Shown: positions 22,170-31,161, counted from the first letter of the stretch. The stretch is 64,000 bases of DNA from Campylobacter concisus (GCF_902460845.1 NZ_CABPVS010000001.1:62001-126000); one strand, 5' to 3'. Program-made: numbers and translations. The notes: generated by a model from the letters alone, not told the origin.

Positions 22170-22357
22170 TACGAGCAATACTTAAAGATAGTTGAAATAA
22201 TTAGGGGATTTTAGAAAAAATTGTTAGGCGCTTAAAAATTTTAAAGTATGTATTTTTGTTATAGGTTTAAGGGGTTAGTTTTTGAAATATAAATTTGGAG
22301 AGTTTTTACTCTCCATTATTTAAACATTAAATTATGTGAACTTTTGCACAATGTCTA

Positions 22358-22732
22358 TTAATAAGCCGCGATGAGCTCTATTTCCACAAGTGCTTTTTTT
22401 GGCAAGGTTTTAACAGCTACTGTACTTCTAGCAGGATAAGGCTCTTTAAAAAATTTAGCATACACAGTATTTACTTTAACAAAATCTGCCATATCTGCTA
22501 GAAATATTGTAGTCTTTACAGCATTATCAAAAGTAAGTCCTGCCTCAGCCAAGATATTTTTTAAATTTTCAAGTGATTGCTCAGCTTGGGCCTCTACGCT
22601 ACTACCTGCAAACTCACCCACTGGTGTGACACCAAGCTGACCTGAGATAAATAAAAATCCATTTGCGCTAATAGCTTGAGAATATGGCCCAATCGCTTGT
22701 GGAGCATTTTTTGTTGAGATTTGTTTTTTCAT
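22358..22732 (-). CDS. ridA: RidA-family reactive intermediate deaminase
   Basis: 124 residues, the usual RidA/YjgF length. Conserved blocks are APQAIGPYSQA near the N-terminus, FISGQLG, VKTTIFLADM, and PARSTVAVKTLPK with the carboxylate-binding Arg. RidA hydrolyses reactive enamine/imine intermediates from threonine dehydratase and similar PLP enzymes. Monocistronic; divergent from the next gene with AAGGAG upstream of the ATG. Confidence 0.95.
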   Translation of the reverse strand: MKKQISTKNAPQAIGPYSQAISANGFLFISGQLGVTPVGEFAGSSVEAQAEQSLENLKNILAEAGLTFDNAVKTTIFLADMADFVKVNTVYAKFFKEPYPARSTVAVKTLPKKALVEIELIAAY

Positions 22733-22798
22733 ATTTTCTCCTTTTGAAATTTTTTAAAATCCTACTATAAATTTTCTAAATTTTTAGTCTCCAAAAGC

Positions 22799-22804
22799 TA
22801 TAAT
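22799..22804 (+). promoter_or_regulatory. -10 box for the 22829 gene
   Basis: TATAAT lies 24 bases before the ATG at 22829, with T-rich DNA upstream. It also drives transcription away from ridA. Confidence 0.5.
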
Positions 22805-22828
22805 GGGCAAAATTTCAAAAGGATGAAG

Positions 22829-23302
22829 ATGCAAAATATACTCGCACCAAATGAGTTTTTAGATGATTATATACTCGGTGCTGAATTGGCTAAAAATGCC
22901 GGCATCTCATCAAATGCTTATCTTTTTTGGAAAAACGTCATAAGTGCTAAATTTGAAAACTCAAGAATAGTTTTTCTTAGAAAAAATAGCATTCCAGCCA
23001 AATTTCAAAACATTATAAAAACTTGCACGCCTTTAAATGGCCTTATTCCAACAGGCGTATTTTGCTCTTTTACCTCGCTTGCTCCTTCTCATCTTGTAGC
23101 AAAAAATGGCTCTAAGATCTACGAGCTCTTTAAATTTTATGAGATTTGCGGCATCAAATTTATAGACTTGAAGAAATTTTATGATGATTTTAATCTTAGC
23201 TATTCTTATAGAATTTACATTGAAAAGTGTAAATTTTTCTCACCTGCTCCATTTGAAAAACGCATAAAATTAACTGAAACGATGTGTCTTGGATATTATT
23301 AA
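22829..23302 (+). CDS. Hypothetical protein, 157 aa
   Basis: Not recognised. The ATG at 22829 has AAAAGGA about six bases upstream; an in-frame ATG two codons earlier (22823) overlaps that ribosome site and is less likely. The N-terminal 30 residues (DDYILGAELAKNAGISSNAYLFWKNV) look like a small helix-turn-helix segment. The rest is mixed alpha/beta, rich in K, F and Y, with five cysteines. No signal peptide or TM segment. Stands alone between ridA and the fumarase genes, so context gives no clue to function. Confidence 0.7.
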   Translation: MQNILAPNEFLDDYILGAELAKNAGISSNAYLFWKNVISAKFENSRIVFLRKNSIPAKFQNIIKTCTPLNGLIPTGVFCSFTSLAPSHLVAKNGSKIYELFKFYEICGIKFIDLKKFYDDFNLSYSYRIYIEKCKFFSPAPFEKRIKLTETMCLGYY

Positions 23303-23304
23303 AG

Positions 23305-23328
23305 TCCGCTAGCTTGCTTGCTAGCGGA
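23305..23328. terminator. Hairpin between convergent genes
   Basis: TCCGCTAGC, six-base loop, GCTAGCGGA: a perfect 9-bp stem three bases after the + gene stop and just beyond the fumarase beta stop. The T-run is weak on both sides, so efficiency is uncertain. Confidence 0.6.
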
Positions 23329-23334
23329 ATAAAT

Positions 23335-23895
23335 TTAGATCTTTTTGTAAGGTGCTTGGCCAACTTCATAGAAGTTATTACCTTCGCAGTCAATGGCTAC
23401 TATTGCTGGGAAATCCTCAACTGTAAGCCTAGCAACTGCCTCTGGTCCTAGCTCTGGATAAGCTAACACTTCATATTTTTTGATACTTTGGCTAATGAGC
23501 GCTCCGATACCACCGATAGCAACCATATAAACACAGCATGATTTTTTCATAGCCTCGACTACTGCGTCACTCCTGTAGCCTTTACCAATCATACCATTTA
23601 TACCAACTTCATTTATCATAGTTGGGGTGTATTTATCCATTCTACCACTTGTTGTTGGGCCTGCTGCGCCGATAGCTTGATTTGGCTTGGCTGGAGTTGG
23701 TCCGACGTAGTAGATAGTCTCACCCTTTAGTTCAACTGGTAGTTTTTCGCCGCGTGCCAATGTTTCAGTAAGTGCCTTATGTGCAGCGTCACGAGCCGCT
23801 ATGATAGTGCCTGATATTAGGACATTATCTCCTGCCTTTAGGCTTTTTACCACCTCTTTATCAAATGGTGCTGTTATTCTTTTTACTTCTGACAT
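23335..23895 (-). CDS. Class I fumarate hydratase, beta subunit (C-terminal domain type)
   Basis: 186 residues. Fe-S hydro-lyase beta domain with VLISGTIIAARDAAHK near residue 25, YVGPTPAKP, GAAGPTTSGRMD and GKGYRSD. Together with the alpha subunit encoded 9 nt upstream it makes a two-subunit, oxygen-sensitive [4Fe-4S] fumarase interconverting fumarate and malate. L(+)-tartrate dehydratase has the same architecture and cannot be excluded, but fumarase fits the epsilonproteobacterial TCA cycle better. Confidence 0.88.
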   Translation of the reverse strand: MSEVKRITAPFDKEVVKSLKAGDNVLISGTIIAARDAAHKALTETLARGEKLPVELKGETIYYVGPTPAKPNQAIGAAGPTTSGRMDKYTPTMINEVGINGMIGKGYRSDAVVEAMKKSCCVYMVAIGGIGALISQSIKKYEVLAYPELGPEAVARLTVEDFPAIVAIDCEGNNFYEVGQAPYKKI

Positions 23896-23904
23896 TTTCT
23901 CTCC

Positions 23905-24750
23905 TTAAAGCTCAGCTTCTGCGTGGCGTGCAGCATGGCAGTTAATGTTTATAGCAACAGGAAGACCTGCTATGTGAGTTGGATACCACTCGACATTTAC
24001 TTTAACAGCAGTGGTGTCACCACCAAGTCCTTGAGGACCAACACCAGTTTTGCAAGCAAGCTCTAGTAGCTCGTCTTCTAATTTGGCATATCTTGGATCA
24101 GAATTTTTACTATCGACTGAACGAACTGCTGCTTCTTTTGCCAAAAGTGCTGCCTTATCCATCGTACCGCCTATGCCAACGCCTATTGTTAGTGGAGGAC
24201 AGGCGTTTGGTCCAGCGTATTTTACAGCCTCTAAAAAGACTTTTTTTACACCCTCTATACCATCAGCTGGTACAAGCATTTTTAAAACCGATTTATTCTC
24301 ACTACCAAAACCTTTTGGAGCTACTTTTATCTTTAGCTTATCTCCTGGCACGATTCTAGTGTGGATGACGGCTGGAGTGTTATTTGTGGTATTTTTTCTC
24401 TCAAAGAGTGGCTCAGCAACGACTGACTTTCTTAGATAACCTTCAGTGTAGCCTTCCGCAATGCCCTCATTTATCGCATCTTCAATATAACCACCCTCGA
24501 TATGCACATCTTGGCCGATCTGCACAAAAACAACCGTCATGCCTGTATCTTGGCATATAGGCGCAACGCCCTCTTCTGCTAGCTTAGCATTTTGTAAAAT
24601 TTTGCCCAAAATATCTTTACCTAGAGACGAGCTTTCGCTACTTTGAGCCTTTGTAAAAGCAGCCTTTAAATCTGGCGTCACAACATAACAGGCCTGTTTG
24701 CAAAGCTTGGCAACGACTTCTCTTATATCTTTTACATTTATTATTCTCAT
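23905..24750 (-). CDS. Class I fumarate hydratase, alpha subunit
   Basis: 281 residues. Contains the three cysteine sites expected to bind the [4Fe-4S] cluster: PICQDTGM (about residue 63-70), NACPPLTIGVGIGG (about 190) and the C-terminal INCHAARHAE. First gene of a two-gene operon with the beta subunit. Oxygen-labile class I fumarases suit a microaerobic or anaerobic lifestyle, in line with the nos operon in this window. The 251-bp upstream gap shows no gene. Confidence 0.88.
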   Translation of the reverse strand: MRIINVKDIREVVAKLCKQACYVVTPDLKAAFTKAQSSESSSLGKDILGKILQNAKLAEEGVAPICQDTGMTVVFVQIGQDVHIEGGYIEDAINEGIAEGYTEGYLRKSVVAEPLFERKNTTNNTPAVIHTRIVPGDKLKIKVAPKGFGSENKSVLKMLVPADGIEGVKKVFLEAVKYAGPNACPPLTIGVGIGGTMDKAALLAKEAAVRSVDSKNSDPRYAKLEDELLELACKTGVGPQGLGGDTTAVKVNVEWYPTHIAGLPVAININCHAARHAEAEL

Positions 24751-25001
24751 CTTTACTCCTCGTAAAAAACAATTTTTAATTATATTAACTATATTTAAAA
24801 TTTAAGATTAAATTTTACTGCTAGATATCTGCTAAAAAATTTATATGGATTTATTTTACTTGACTATAACTAGAAGACTTATCTAAAACAAAAATTTAGT
24901 GAAATAAGAGATGACAAATTTATACTAGAGCACCGTAATGTTTATAGAAATTTATATAGCATGGCTTATGTGAAAACAGTTAAAGCCATAAATACATAAA
25001 T

Positions 25002-26342
25002 TTAAGACTGAATACTTTCCTCTTCATTTCTTATCTTTTTTCTAACTTTGACTCGTGAGATACTAGCTCCATCCATCTTTCTTACTTCGTAGTAGCAGTT
25101 TTCGTCCTCGATCTTATCACCTACAACTGGCAAACGACCGATTAGGTTGAAGACATATCCACCGATCGTTACTTGATCGGTCTCTTCATCAAAGCTTATA
25201 CCAAGAACCTCTTCAACGCTCTCTAGGTCGTATCTGCCTTGAAATTCGTAAATATTGTCATTTATCTTTTTATAGTGCTGATCGACCTCGTCGTGCTCGT
25301 CATTAAAATCACCAAGCACCTCTTCCATTATATCTTCCATCGTAAGAAGTCCGGCTGTGCCGCCATACTCATCGACTACGAGTGCAGCCGAAATTTGCTC
25401 TTTATTCATCATTACAAGCACTTTTGAAATAGAAAGGCTCTCAGGCACTATGACAAATTTACGAACAATTGAGTCAAAACTCTTCTCTTTGTCTTTGCTA
25501 AAGTGAAGTTGCAAAATATCTCTAATGTGTATCATGCCCAAAATAATATCTTTTGAGCCGTCTATATAAGGAAAGCGAGTATATTTTGACTCAAATACGA
25601 CTTGTAAATTCTCTTCAAAACTCTTTTGTTTATTTATGCAGATCATATCGCGCCTTGGCGTCATGATCTCTTTTGCGACTGTGTCACTAAAATCAACCGC
25701 ATTTTTAATGATCTCAGTCTCAAAACTATCAAGCACACCGCCCTTTAAGCTCTCGCCAACGATGATTTTTATCTCTTCTTCAGAGTGCGCTAGTTCATTT
25801 TCTTTGGCTGGCTGGATGCCTAAAATTTTAAGTCCGATAGTTGCTAAAATATCAAAAAGCTTAATTACAGGCGAAAATAGCACCCAGAAAAAGTGAAGCG
25901 GACGGGCGATTTTAAGCACTGCTGATTCTGATTTGGCTATGGCGACTGACTTTGGCACAAGCTCACCGATAACCACGTGAAGTAGCGTGATAAGCGTAAA
26001 TGCGATCGCAAAACCGACTGTATGAACTAAGATATCGCTAAAATTGAAAACATTTTTAAGTGGGGCTTCTATGAGTCTTGCGACTGCTGGCTCACCGATC
26101 CAACCAAGGGCAAGTGAGCTTAGCGTGATGCCAAGCTGAGTGGCGCTAAGATAAGTATCAAGCTTGTTTGACATCTCAAAAGCAAGCTGGGCGTTTGGCT
26201 TTTTCTCTTTGATAAGCTCTTCAAGTCTAGACTTGCGAACCTTGACAATGGAAAATTCCGACAAAACAAAAAATGCGTTTAGTAAAATGAATACAATGGC
26301 AAGTATTACCATTAAAAGCGAATTATCGCTACTGGGGTTCAA
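25002..26342 (-). CDS. CNNM/CorC-type membrane protein (HlyC/CorC family)
   Basis: 446 residues. N-terminal DUF21/CNNM domain with four hydrophobic segments (about 8-30, 65-90, 100-125, 140-165), two CBS domains (about 215-340, with ITPRRDMI-like start VAKEIMTPRRDM) and a C-terminal CorC/HlyC domain ending near 435. Family members are linked to Mg2+/Co2+ efflux; the older name is TlyC-type hemolysin, which is not a safe functional call. Monocistronic. Confidence 0.9.
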   Translation of the reverse strand: MNPSSDNSLLMVILAIVFILLNAFFVLSEFSIVKVRKSRLEELIKEKKPNAQLAFEMSNKLDTYLSATQLGITLSSLALGWIGEPAVARLIEAPLKNVFNFSDILVHTVGFAIAFTLITLLHVVIGELVPKSVAIAKSESAVLKIARPLHFFWVLFSPVIKLFDILATIGLKILGIQPAKENELAHSEEEIKIIVGESLKGGVLDSFETEIIKNAVDFSDTVAKEIMTPRRDMICINKQKSFEENLQVVFESKYTRFPYIDGSKDIILGMIHIRDILQLHFSKDKEKSFDSIVRKFVIVPESLSISKVLVMMNKEQISAALVVDEYGGTAGLLTMEDIMEEVLGDFNDEHDEVDQHYKKINDNIYEFQGRYDLESVEEVLGISFDEETDQVTIGGYVFNLIGRLPVVGDKIEDENCYYEVRKMDGASISRVKVRKKIRNEEESIQS

Positions 26343-26513
26343 TTATGATCCTTAAGAGTTAAAAATTTTTGCCTGATTATAGCGAATTTATATTTAGCGG
26401 TCAAATTATCCACGCCCAAAAGTAACAACATTTCTTAAATTTAAGATTTATAAAAAGTTCTTAAATCATATTTTGATAACATTATTTTTATCAATAAATT
26501 TATGGATTTCATA

Positions 26514-27827
26514 ATGAGTAAAAAGAATTTTTCATCGCGTTGGGCGTTTATCTTGGCTTGCGTTGGATCCGCCGTTGGCATGGCAAATGTCTGGGGCTTT
26601 CCTTACAAACTTGGCACAAATGGCGGTGCAGCGTTTTTACTCATCTATGTTTTTTTCATAGCTCTTTTTTCATACGTTGGTCTAAGTGCGGAGTATGCGA
26701 TCGGCAGACGTGCAAAAACTGGTACGCTTGGATCATATAAATATGCTTGGCAAAGTAGAAATTTAGGCGTATTTGGCAGTATCATCGGCTGGCTTCCACT
26801 TGCTGGCTCACTTTGTATAGCCATCGGCTATGCAGTCATCATCGCCTACGTACTAAAAGCCCTTACTCAGGCGCTTACTGGCTCATTTATGAGCGTTGAT
26901 ACGAACGTTTGGTTTAACTCATTTGCACTTCAAGATTACTCAGTCTTGCCTTATCATTTTATCATCGTTGTTGGTACGCTTCTTACACTATTTTTTGGGG
27001 CAAAAAGTATCGAAAAAACAAATCAAATAATGATGCCACTGTTTTTCGTATTGTTTAGCATCTTGGCTATAAATGTCGCAATGCTACCAAATGCATTTGA
27101 TGGATATAAATTCCTTTTTATCCCTGACTTTAGTAAGCTTGCGGACCCAATGGTATGGGTTTCTGCGATGGGCCAAGCCTTTTTCTCACTCTCTATCACT
27201 GGTTCTGGCATGATCGTTTATGGGGCTTACCTTTCAAAAGATGAAGATATCGTTGAAAGTGCTAAAACTACGGCTTTTTTTGATACTATCGCAGCGCTTG
27301 TAGCAGCGCTTGTCATGATCCCAGCAGTCTTTGCCTACGCTATGGATCCAGCCGAAGGTCCAAAGCTGCTTTTTGTAACGCTTCCAAAAATTTTACAAAA
27401 CATGATCGGTGGACAAATTTTTGCCATTATTTTATTTACAGCTGTTATCTTTGGCGGTATCACCTCGCTTCAAAATATGTTTGAAGTAGTCGCCGAGTCA
27501 CTAATGCATAAATTTCCGTTTCTTAGTAGATTTTGGACACTCACGCTACTTTGTGCAGTTTGCTTTGGCATAGGAGCATTTATGGAGCCTATTAGCAGTT
27601 GGGGGCCTTGGATGGACTTTGTGTCGATCTATATTATTCCAATCGGTGCGGTAATCGGTGCTATTTCTTGGTTTTGGATTATTAAAAAAGAAGAAATTTT
27701 AGACGAGATAAATTCTGGAGCAAATAAATCTTATGGTAATTTCTGGTATTTTGTAGGCAAATTTATCTACGTTCCGCTAACATTTTTACTTTGTATCATA
27801 GCCGTAAGTAAGGGAATTTCTTTTTAA
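26514..27827 (+). CDS. Na+-dependent symporter of the neurotransmitter:sodium symporter (SNF) family
   Basis: 437 residues and about 11-12 TM helices. The first helix carries the Na+/substrate-binding signature WAFILACVGSAVGMANVWGFPY, followed by NGGAAFLLIY. LeuT-like bacterial members import amino acids with sodium. The ATG at 26514 has GGA eight bases upstream and gives the usual family start MSKKNFSSRW; the ATG at 26502 lacks a ribosome site. Monocistronic, with a terminator after it. Confidence 0.92.
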   Translation: MSKKNFSSRWAFILACVGSAVGMANVWGFPYKLGTNGGAAFLLIYVFFIALFSYVGLSAEYAIGRRAKTGTLGSYKYAWQSRNLGVFGSIIGWLPLAGSLCIAIGYAVIIAYVLKALTQALTGSFMSVDTNVWFNSFALQDYSVLPYHFIIVVGTLLTLFFGAKSIEKTNQIMMPLFFVLFSILAINVAMLPNAFDGYKFLFIPDFSKLADPMVWVSAMGQAFFSLSITGSGMIVYGAYLSKDEDIVESAKTTAFFDTIAALVAALVMIPAVFAYAMDPAEGPKLLFVTLPKILQNMIGGQIFAIILFTAVIFGGITSLQNMFEVVAESLMHKFPFLSRFWTLTLLCAVCFGIGAFMEPISSWGPWMDFVSIYIIPIGAVIGAISWFWIIKKEEILDEINSGANKSYGNFWYFVGKFIYVPLTFLLCIIAVSKGISF

Positions 27828-27857
27828 ATTTAGCTCGCTAAAAAATGAGCTAAATTT
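27826..27857. terminator. Bidirectional terminator between convergent genes
   Basis: AAATTTAGCTC and GAGCTAAATTT form a perfect 11-bp stem with a 10-base loop, flanked by A- and T-runs on both sides. Serves the symporter (+) and the DUF411 gene (-). Confidence 0.8.
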
Positions 27858-27872
27858 AAAAATTTTTTGAAG

Positions 27873-28319
27873 TTATCTTAGTTTTTTTGTGCCGATGTAA
27901 GTAGCAAAAATTTCTTGCGAGCCATCTTTTTTAAATAAAATAACATCGTATTGCTCAGCTTTACTGCCTTGCTCCATACCTTGACTCTCCATCGGCATGC
28001 CAGGTACTGCGATACCAACTACATCTTTTGGCTTAAGCTCTAGTAGGCGCTTTACCTCATCGGCTGGAACATGACCTTCTATGATATATCCATCGATAAT
28101 TGCTGTATGGCAGCTTGAAAGCTCTAGCGGTACGTTAAATTCTTTCTTAACTTTAGCTATATCATCTACTTTTATGACCTCTTCGCTAAATCCAGCCTTC
28201 TGCATCGCCTCACCCCAGCTAGTACAACATCCACAAGTTGGGCTTTTATAGACCTTCATATCAGCCGCGAACGCAAGTGTTGCAAAAAAACCAAGAGCCA
28301 AGAATACTAATTTCTTCAT
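27873..28319 (-). CDS. DUF411 periplasmic metal-binding protein
   Basis: 148 residues. Signal peptide MKKLVFLALGFFATLAFAA, then the DUF411 core: MKVYKSPTCGCCTSWGE with C29, C31 and C32, SCHTAIIDGY(I)IEGHVPA, and a GIAVPGMPMESQGME segment rich in methionine. Proteins of this family are often found with copper-resistance genes and are thought to bind copper; here it stands alone. The ATG at 28319 is preferred over the adjacent one at 28322 because of ribosome-site spacing (AAGGA). Confidence 0.88.
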   Translation of the reverse strand: MKKLVFLALGFFATLAFAADMKVYKSPTCGCCTSWGEAMQKAGFSEEVIKVDDIAKVKKEFNVPLELSSCHTAIIDGYIIEGHVPADEVKRLLELKPKDVVGIAVPGMPMESQGMEQGSKAEQYDVILFKKDGSQEIFATYIGTKKLR

Positions 28320-28395
28320 CATTTTCCTTTACGTAAAATTTGCAAAATGATATAGCTCACATTTAAATTTTATATAAATGCTTAATATTGCTTGC

Positions 28396-28401
28396 TATAA
28401 T
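28396..28401 (+). promoter_or_regulatory. -10 box for the SbmA/BacA-like gene
   Basis: TATAAT in GCTATAATTCG, 26 bases before the ATG at 28428, with AAAGGC as ribosome site. Confidence 0.5.
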
Positions 28402-28427
28402 TCGACAAAATTTACAAAAGGCACTTT

Positions 28428-29396
28428 ATGTTTTCATCATTTTTTAAAGATAAAAAATGGGCACTCTGGGCTTATGGCGGAGCGATATTTATCATCTTAC
28501 TTCTTGTTTATCAAACACACCTAAATGTCCGTATAAACGAGTGGTATAAAAATTTCTACGACATCGTGCAAAACTCAAAAGATCATGATGTAAGTGAGTT
28601 TTGGCGAGAAATTTTTAACTTTATAAAAATCGCTATGCCTTACGTCGTGACTTATACTGTGATCTCGTTTTTTGCTAGCCACTGGGTCTTTCGCTGGAGA
28701 GAGGCGATGACGTTTAGATATCTAAAATTTTGGCAAAACTGCGAAAGTGATATCGAGGGCAGCTCACAGCGTATCCAAGAAGATATCTACCGCTTTGCCA
28801 AAATAATGGAAAGCCTTGGCGTGCAGGTTTTAAGGGCGATCATGACGCTAATTGCTTTTATACCAGTGCTTTGGGAGCTAAGCAAGAGCGTGAGCTTGCC
28901 TTACATCAAAGATATTGAAGGTTCACTGGTCTACATCGCACTTGTAATTAGTATCGGAGGTCTCATCATATCGTGGTTTGTAGGCATTAAGCTGCCACAC
29001 CTTGAGTATAACAACCAAAAAGCAGAGGCGGCATTTAGAAAAGAGCTGGTTTACGGCGAAGATGATAAGATCAAATTTTGCGGGCCAAACGTCATGCTAG
29101 AGCTTTTTACAGGCGTCAAACTAAACTACTACAAGCTATTTTTGCATTATGGCTACTTTAATCTCTGGCTTATCTCCTTTTCACAAATTCTTGTCATCGT
29201 GCCTTATATCATCATGGGAAACGGCCTATTTAGTGGAGTCATCACGCTTGGCATTTTGATCCAAGCCAGCAACGCTTTTTCTCAAGTAAGAGAGAGCTTT
29301 AGCGTCTTTATTGACAACTGGACGACGATAACAGAGCTAAGATCAGTAAATAAACGTTTGAGAGAATTTGAGAGAAATATAGACTATAAGGCATAG
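28428..29396 (+). CDS. SbmA/BacA-like inner-membrane transporter
   Basis: 322 residues. Begins with a TM helix (residues 12-32), then RINEWYKNFYDIVQ, a hallmark of the SbmA/BacA-like family, SHWVFRWREAMT, and QRIQEDIYRFAKIMESLG. Further TM segments lie near 135-155, 165-190 and 240-285. The protein is a homodimeric-type TM domain without the ATPase domain, as in SbmA, which takes up antimicrobial peptides and microcins using the proton gradient. The ligand in Campylobacter is not known. Monocistronic. Confidence 0.88.
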   Translation: MFSSFFKDKKWALWAYGGAIFIILLLVYQTHLNVRINEWYKNFYDIVQNSKDHDVSEFWREIFNFIKIAMPYVVTYTVISFFASHWVFRWREAMTFRYLKFWQNCESDIEGSSQRIQEDIYRFAKIMESLGVQVLRAIMTLIAFIPVLWELSKSVSLPYIKDIEGSLVYIALVISIGGLIISWFVGIKLPHLEYNNQKAEAAFRKELVYGEDDKIKFCGPNVMLELFTGVKLNYYKLFLHYGYFNLWLISFSQILVIVPYIIMGNGLFSGVITLGILIQASNAFSQVRESFSVFIDNWTTITELRSVNKRLREFERNIDYKA

Positions 29397-29636
29397 GCGT
29401 AAATTTACATACCAAATAAACTCTAGTAAATTTTAAAATTTCATGAGCGAGTAATTTCGGCTCTAAAATTTGAGCTAAGCTATAAGCGAAGCCAAGAGAA
29501 AAACGAAACAAGACAAGTAAATTCTCTTTGATTTTATGGAAGTATCATACAAATTTTAGTAGTCAATTCTTGCGAGTGAATGAGATTTTAAAATTTGCAA
29601 AATAGCTTTATTAAATTCGTAAATTTCTTTTTATTT

Positions 29637-29689
29637 AAAAGGGAGACAAGGGGACTTGAATTACGAAGCCATCCCCTTATCCCCCTTTT
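29637..29689. repeat. Long imperfect inverted repeat with G/C runs
   Basis: An 18-base arm (AAAAGGGAGACAAGGGGA) pairs with 29672-29689 at 16 of 18 positions, loop 17 bases. The right arm ends in T-runs, so it could terminate transcription, but it lies 240 bp beyond the nearest gene end. Confidence 0.6.
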
Positions 29690-29721
29690 TAATCCCCTAA
29701 ACCCCTCGCACGTTAGGAGTG

Positions 29722-29750
29722 GCATGCAATCGTGCTGGCGCACTGCATGC
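29722..29750. repeat. GCATGCA/TGCATGC hairpin
   Basis: GCATGCA and TGCATGC enclose an inner GTGC/GCAC stem with a three-base bulge. It follows the larger hairpin by about 30 bases and may be part of the same element. Confidence 0.55.
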
Positions 29751-29854
29751 GTTTTATTTTAGAAAATTTCTGACAAATTTTAAAATTTGCAAGCCGTTTC
29801 AGCTCCAAAAATTAAATTTCTCTCATCGTTTAACAATGCATATCTAACTCAGGC

Positions 29855-29860
29855 TATAAT
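29855..29860 (+). promoter_or_regulatory. -10 box for the M48 protease gene
   Basis: TATAAT, 30 bases before the ATG at 29891; ribosome site AAAAAGGAT. Confidence 0.5.
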
Positions 29861-29890
29861 ACGCAGAATTTTAGTCCAAAAAGGATAAAA

Positions 29891-30694
29891 ATGAAAAAAT
29901 TTCTACTTACATTGTTAGCAACTAGTTTGCTCTTCACTGGCTGCTCAAGCGTTACAAAAGCAGGCGTTGTTGGTGCTGATCGTAAGCAGTTTATGCTAGT
30001 CTCATCAGAAGCTATGGAGCAAAGCTCAGCCCAAGCCTACGTCAAGACGCTAACAGCTGCTAGGAGTAAAGGCGAGCTAAATGTTGATCCGATCCTTACA
30101 AAAAGAGTTCAAGATATCGCTAAAAGGCTCATCGCCCAAACTGGTGTTTTTAGAGATGACGCTCTAAAATGGAAGTGGCAAGTGAATGTCATTAATGAAG
30201 ATACGCTAAATGCTTGGTGCATGCCAGGGGGCAGGATAGTCGTTTATAGCGGCATCATAAAAAGGCTAAATTTAACAGATGCACAGCTAGCTGCGGTCAT
30301 GGGTCACGAGATCGCACACGCTCTTAGAGAGCACAGCAGGGAGCAAGCAAGTGCTGATCAGATGAAAAGTATCGGCATCTTTGCAATAGCCACAGCTACT
30401 GGCCTTGGCGATCTTGGAGCTAATGCTCTAAATTTAGCTAGCGAATACACCATATCTCTGCCCTTTTCTCGCTCACATGAAACTGAAGCTGATCACATCG
30501 GCACTGAGCTAATGGCAAGAGCCGGATACGATCCAAAAGAAGCGGTCGAAGTCTGGGTAAAAATGAGCAAGATGAGTGGCGGAAAGGTGCCTGAAATTTT
30601 AAGCACACACCCATCAAACGAGAGTAGGATAAAAGATCTAAAAGAGATCGCAGCAAAGCTTGAGCCAGTCTATCAAGCTGCTAAAAGAGGCTAG
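29891..30694 (+). CDS. M48-family zinc metalloprotease, lipoprotein
   Basis: 267 residues. Lipoprotein signal peptide with lipobox LFTGC (C18). Zinc motif HEIAH near residue 138, with the third ligand in ETEADHIGTELMARAGYD. Ends with the THPSNESRI motif typical of Oma1/LoiP/BepA-like peptidases. Such proteins degrade misfolded envelope proteins and help outer-membrane assembly. No TPR domain is present, so it is closer to LoiP/YcaL than to BepA. Monocistronic. Confidence 0.92.
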   Translation: MKKFLLTLLATSLLFTGCSSVTKAGVVGADRKQFMLVSSEAMEQSSAQAYVKTLTAARSKGELNVDPILTKRVQDIAKRLIAQTGVFRDDALKWKWQVNVINEDTLNAWCMPGGRIVVYSGIIKRLNLTDAQLAAVMGHEIAHALREHSREQASADQMKSIGIFAIATATGLGDLGANALNLASEYTISLPFSRSHETEADHIGTELMARAGYDPKEAVEVWVKMSKMSGGKVPEILSTHPSNESRIKDLKEIAAKLEPVYQAAKRG

Positions 30695-30716
30695 GCTTGC
30701 TCAAATTTATAATTAG

Positions 30717-31139
30717 TGTATTTTAGAAAAATTACGACTGCTTAATATGCAGCCAGTCGGCACAAAGAGCAAGAGCCTTGGTTTAAAGCTCATAACAACT
30801 CTCGCTTAATCTTTGTCTATAAAAAAATGGTGAAATTTTAGGTTACTGCTCGCTAAGTGACTTTAATCCCAAGATCGCTTACGATATAAGCGTAGGGATA
30901 AGCATATATGTCGCTAAAAAGACTCTTGACATGGGTATTGGTAAGCAGCTTTTAAGCCAAAGTCTAGATGAGGCAAAGAGGCTAAATTTAAAAAAATTAT
31001 CGCTCTAATATTTAGTGAAAATGAAGAAACTCTTAGGCTATTTTTAAAATTTGGCTTTGATAATATAGTGAACTACCTAGAGTGCAAGGATGTTATTATC
31101 TTGGGGCTAAACTTTAAAAACCAAGCATTAAGCAAATAA
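30717..31139 (+). pseudogene. GNAT acetyltransferase pseudogene (phosphinothricin acetyltransferase-like)
   Basis: Joining three frames rebuilds a GNAT domain. The first (30717-30827) reads EPWFKAHNNSRLIFVYKK, the second GEILGYCSLSDF to LDMGIGKQLL (the acetyl-CoA loop), the third IALIFSENEETLRLFLKFGF to a stop at 31139. Frame changes fall exactly at two A7 tracts (30821-30827 and 30990-30996); adding one A to each restores the reading frame. The N-terminal part lacks a proper start, with a TAG at 30714. It could be a decayed gene, a poly-A phase-variable gene, or homopolymer sequence error. Confidence 0.7.
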
Positions 31140-31142
31140 AGA

Positions 31143-31148
31143 TATAAT
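31143..31148 (+). promoter_or_regulatory. -10 box for tRNA-Ser
   Basis: TATAAT ends 13 bases before the tRNA 5' end, the expected distance to an initiation site at or just before the tRNA. Confidence 0.55.
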
Positions 31149-31161
31149 TCCACTTCTTCAT

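Larger units (their letters stand above)
29397..29890. other. 494-bp intergenic region with GC-rich hairpins
   Basis: No plausible gene on either strand. The left part is AT-rich with repeated AAATTTTAAAATTTG-like tracts. The centre holds two hairpins (29637-29689 and 29722-29750) with runs of G and C that are unusual for this genome. The right part is the promoter of the M48 gene. Confidence 0.6.

Noticed and set aside
25002-26342. Hemolysin (TlyC) call for the CBS-domain protein
   Set aside because: The DUF21-CBS-CorC architecture points to metal-ion transport; the hemolysin name is historical.
29308-29511. Minus-strand frame of 67 codons after the SbmA-like gene
   Set aside because: Overlaps the real gene end, has no ribosome site and no recognisable protein features.
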